Source: JBBITW01 sp037440525 (lineage in GTDB: Bacteria; Desulfobacterota; BSN033; UBA1163). From it: DNA of 7,479 nt. Each line of letters starts with the position of its first letter. The first letter of the stretch is position 1. This document shows positions 6,115 through 7,479 of this stretch, in pieces. A model generated the notes under the pieces. That model made no database searches, had not been told where the DNA came from, and saw only the letters and a program-made list of their open reading frames with translations. Location: positions 1-7,479 of the forward strand of contig JBBITW010000170.1 in the NCBI GenBank assembly GCA_037440525.1, written 5' to 3'. Both the position numbers and the translations under genes were made by a program.

Positions 6115-6615
6115 TCATTTACCTTCCCTTATTCTTTTTTCTGCATCTTCAATAATTTTTTTACTATATCTCCCCACCGAGATTAGTTTATCAAGTTTTG
6201 ATAAGGCATCGCCCTGATCAATTAATTTTTTTTCAAAGGCCCGTATTAAAAAAGCAATCGCTGTAGTAAAATCCAACTTTAATAATTTACATGCCTTAAT
6301 TGCGTTACCGTCATCTGTGGCCACCATTATAGCTTTTTCTTGAATAGCCAATATTAATGCCTCAGCCTCGCCTTCATCAAGACTAAAGTCTTCCTTAAGT
6401 TTCATAACAGCTTTAGCATTTTTTACTTTCAATACATGGATTTTCTTATCATTAACCAATTTATTGAATAACGGAACATCTTCCTTTGATACAAACAGAA
6501 ACTCTTCCCTAACTTTTTCAGGGATTATAACCTTACCTTTAAAATCTGAAATAAATACATCAAGTAACTCTGCCTTAGAAAGTAATATTAATGTAGAGGT
6601 ATCAAATACAACCAT
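6115..6615 (-). CDS. PIN-domain ribonuclease toxin (DUF3368/VapC-like)
   Basis: A 166-residue PIN-domain protein, likely a metal-dependent RNase toxin. From ATG 6615 the acidic residues expected of the active site are visible: Asp5 in VVFDTSTLI, Glu37/Glu38 in PEKVREEF, Glu81/Glu83 in SLDEGEAEAL, and Asp101/Asp102 in ATDDGNAIKAC. The two latter motifs are characteristic of the DUF3368 branch that pairs with UPF0175 antitoxins. The C-terminal 50 residues are helical and basic. An in-frame TTG at 6624 would add three residues, but the promoter places the transcription start near 6617-6618, so I choose the ATG. Neither start has a Shine-Dalgarno sequence, and translation is probably leaderless. 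The stop is 1 nt from the antitoxin ATG. The frame is intact. Confidence 0.86.
   Translation of the reverse strand: MVVFDTSTLILLSKAELLDVFISDFKGKVIIPEKVREEFLFVSKEDVPLFNKLVNDKKIHVLKVKNAKAVMKLKEDFSLDEGEAEALILAIQEKAIMVATDDGNAIKACKLLKLDFTTAIAFLIRAFEKKLIDQGDALSKLDKLISVGRYSKKIIEDAEKRIREGK
6122..6130 (-). promoter_or_regulatory. Ribosome binding site of the antitoxin
   Basis: Minus-strand AAGGGAAGG, 8 nt before ATG 6113 and inside the last codons of the toxin. It contrasts with the toxin, which lacks any such signal, and may tilt output from the bicistronic mRNA toward antitoxin. Confidence 0.65.
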
Positions 6616-6619
6616 GTAA

Positions 6620-6640
6620 TACAAAAATATGATATTTGTA
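6620..6640. promoter_or_regulatory. Inverted repeat over the -10 box, candidate autorepression operator
   Basis: The plus strand reads TACAAA-AATATGATA-TTTGTA. The outer TACAAA/TTTGTA arms are exact and most of the interior is also symmetric, apart from two extra bases in one arm. It covers the -10 and much of the spacer of the toxin promoter, where a ribbon-helix-helix antitoxin would be expected to bind. The assignment is inferred from position. Confidence 0.5.
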
Positions 6641-6652
6641 AGACAATGTCAA
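6624..6652 (-). promoter_or_regulatory. Promoter of the toxin-antitoxin operon
   Basis: A perfect TTGACA -35 (6652-6647), a 17-nt spacer and TATTTT (6629-6624, four of six consensus bases). The predicted start falls about 2-3 nt before the toxin ATG at 6615, leaving no room for a ribosome binding site. Confidence 0.6.
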
Positions 6653-6664
6653 GTACGAATTGCC

Positions 6665-6755
6665 TCAAATTAAATGTAGCCCGTCTCTTTTAACAGCTCT
6701 ACTAATTGTAGTATAATTCAGTCCAGGGTATTCCGCTATCTCTTTTAAAGTACAT
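6665..6755 (-). pseudogene. Second RAYT C-terminal fragment (HTH tail only)
   Basis: The minus strand encodes YFKEIAEYPGLNYTTISRAV then KRDGLHLI and TGA, the same helix-turn-helix tail as at 4782-4880 and collinear at the DNA level over 6687-6755 (7 mismatches in 69). A proline inside the turn (EYPGL against EFLGV) and the absence of anything transposase-like upstream show that it is dead. It begins 6 nt past the stop of the helicase fragment in another frame, and ends 13 nt before the toxin -35 box. Confidence 0.7.
6687..6755 (-). repeat. Transposase HTH-tail repeat, copy 2
   Basis: Direct repeat of 4807-4875. Both copies end shortly upstream of a good minus-strand promoter. Confidence 0.85.
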
Positions 6756-6761
6756 TTTCAA

Positions 6762-7479
6762 TTAACTTATCAATCCAATATAACTAACAATTTTCAGTTC
6801 AGGCCCTTCGGTTGCGATTGTTGGTTTTTCTACAGGAGTTATGGGATGATTATCCTTAAAATCTCTTAATCTGGTAATTAAGGCCTCCTCAGAAAGCACC
6901 CTATTGCTCCATAGCTTTCTTAAGTCTCTTAGATATATATCAGGAAGTGGTATTGAAAAATATTCCAGAAGGTCTGAAACTTTACTTCCTAAAACCTGAA
7001 GCCAATTTACAATCTGGTTCTGAGGGCTCTTAAGTTTTGGAGGTTTCAATGTTGCTGTCCTCAGGCGGGAAAGGATATGTTCCTTTATTCTATTAATAAT
7101 CTCATAAGGATCAAAATCGAGCTCAACTCGGGGTTCCTCTTTTTTACATTTTATAAGACGTATAACCTCTAATTTGTTTTCAGAAATCTTATTGCTGTTT
7201 AAGTCATAATAGCACCAATTATCCTTCCTTTCTGCTCTATCTGCTTCAGTTAAAAGCCACTCTTTATTCCGTCCAAGGTATCTATAGAGGTATCGCATTG
7301 TATCTTTAAAATATCCAAAAATTATAACTTTCCTCCCCTTTAATTTTTTCAATTCCCCAATTAATGCCTGCAATTTAGCGTCCTGCCTTGGCTCGATGCT
7401 CTCAACTTTCTTATAAATACCCTTGAGCACCTCTATATCTTTTTTAACACAGGAACGAATTTTATCTACTTCATAATCC
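6762..7479 (-). CDS. SNF2-like helicase, C-terminal part, probably internally deleted; runs off the right edge
   Basis: The frame is open to the right edge (238 residues visible), so the GTG at 7430 is not the true start. The first part, DKIRSCVKKDIEVLKGIY then DAKLQALIGELKKL and RKVIIFGYFKDTMRYLYRYL, matches the beginning of the second RecA-like domain (helicase_C) of SNF2-type ATPases. After RYLG (about 7266-7276) the sequence jumps to KEWLLTEADRAERKDNWCYY and DLNSNKISENKLEVIRLIKC, which resembles the C-terminal extension that in these proteins follows the helicase core. The intervening 100 or so residues with motifs V and VI (the DVLSEG-like and QRxGRxxR motifs) are absent, pointing to an in-frame deletion and loss of helicase activity. 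The tail is basic and helical, with no nuclease motif seen. Such helicases occur in defence-linked loci, but nothing here fixes a role. Confidence 0.55.
   Translation of the reverse strand, partial: DYEVDKIRSCVKKDIEVLKGIYKKVESIEPRQDAKLQALIGELKKLKGRKVIIFGYFKDTMRYLYRYLGRNKEWLLTEADRAERKDNWCYYDLNSNKISENKLEVIRLIKCKKEEPRVELDFDPYEIINRIKEHILSRLRTATLKPPKLKSPQNQIVNWLQVLGSKVSDLLEYFSIPLPDIYLRDLRKLWSNRVLSEEALITRLRDFKDNHPITPVEKPTIATEGPELKIVSYIGLIS

Noticed and set aside
5909..6217. Plus-strand open frame opposite the toxin-antitoxin genes
   Set aside because: It is antisense to two well-supported genes, and its Leu/Ser-rich translation is typical of a shadow frame.
1..7479. CRISPR array, tRNA or rRNA genes
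   Set aside because: No regularly spaced repeats, cloverleaf or ribosomal RNA sequence was seen on either strand.

Overview
The window looks like a chromosomal segment from an A/T-leaning bacterium, possibly an anaerobic Desulfobacterota- or Nitrospirota-like lineage. That taxonomic guess rests only on the style of the transporter proteins and the company they keep, so it is weak. All credible genes and gene remnants are read from the minus strand.

Positions 132-4682 hold a complete five-gene branched-chain (hydrophobic/amide) amino acid ABC uptake operon. It is transcribed right to left: substrate-binding protein (livK), permeases (livH, livM) and ATPases (livG, livF). Gaps are 21 nt and 3 nt, followed by overlaps of 4 nt and 29 nt, so the operon is tightly coupled. 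A good sigma70-type promoter (TTGACT, 17 nt, TATAAA) precedes livK. The product should be a periplasm-to-cytoplasm importer of the HAAT family; the substrate cannot be fixed from sequence.

Positions 4782-5813 are a graveyard. A REP-associated tyrosine transposase (RAYT) C-terminal half carries two frameshifts and one in-frame stop. Beside it lies a 230-bp inverted-repeat, MITE-like element, one arm of which recurs almost identically at the left edge of the window (1-54). Next comes a frameshifted remnant of a protein I cannot name.

Positions 5814-6652 carry an apparently intact type II toxin-antitoxin module: a PIN-domain (DUF3368-type) toxin gene followed by a UPF0175-type antitoxin gene. 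Its promoter, an overlapping inverted repeat and the toxin ATG are so closely packed that the toxin mRNA is probably leaderless.

Positions 6665-6755 hold a second copy of the transposase HTH tail. From 6762 to the right edge runs the C-terminal part of a SNF2-like helicase that lacks the late helicase motifs and is probably internally deleted. The right half of the window therefore reads as an accessory region, with mobile-element debris, a toxin-antitoxin pair and a decayed helicase, next to a housekeeping transport operon. I do not see a clearly new multi-gene system. The toxin-first, apparently leaderless PIN/UPF0175 module and the repeat family are the best items for a second look.
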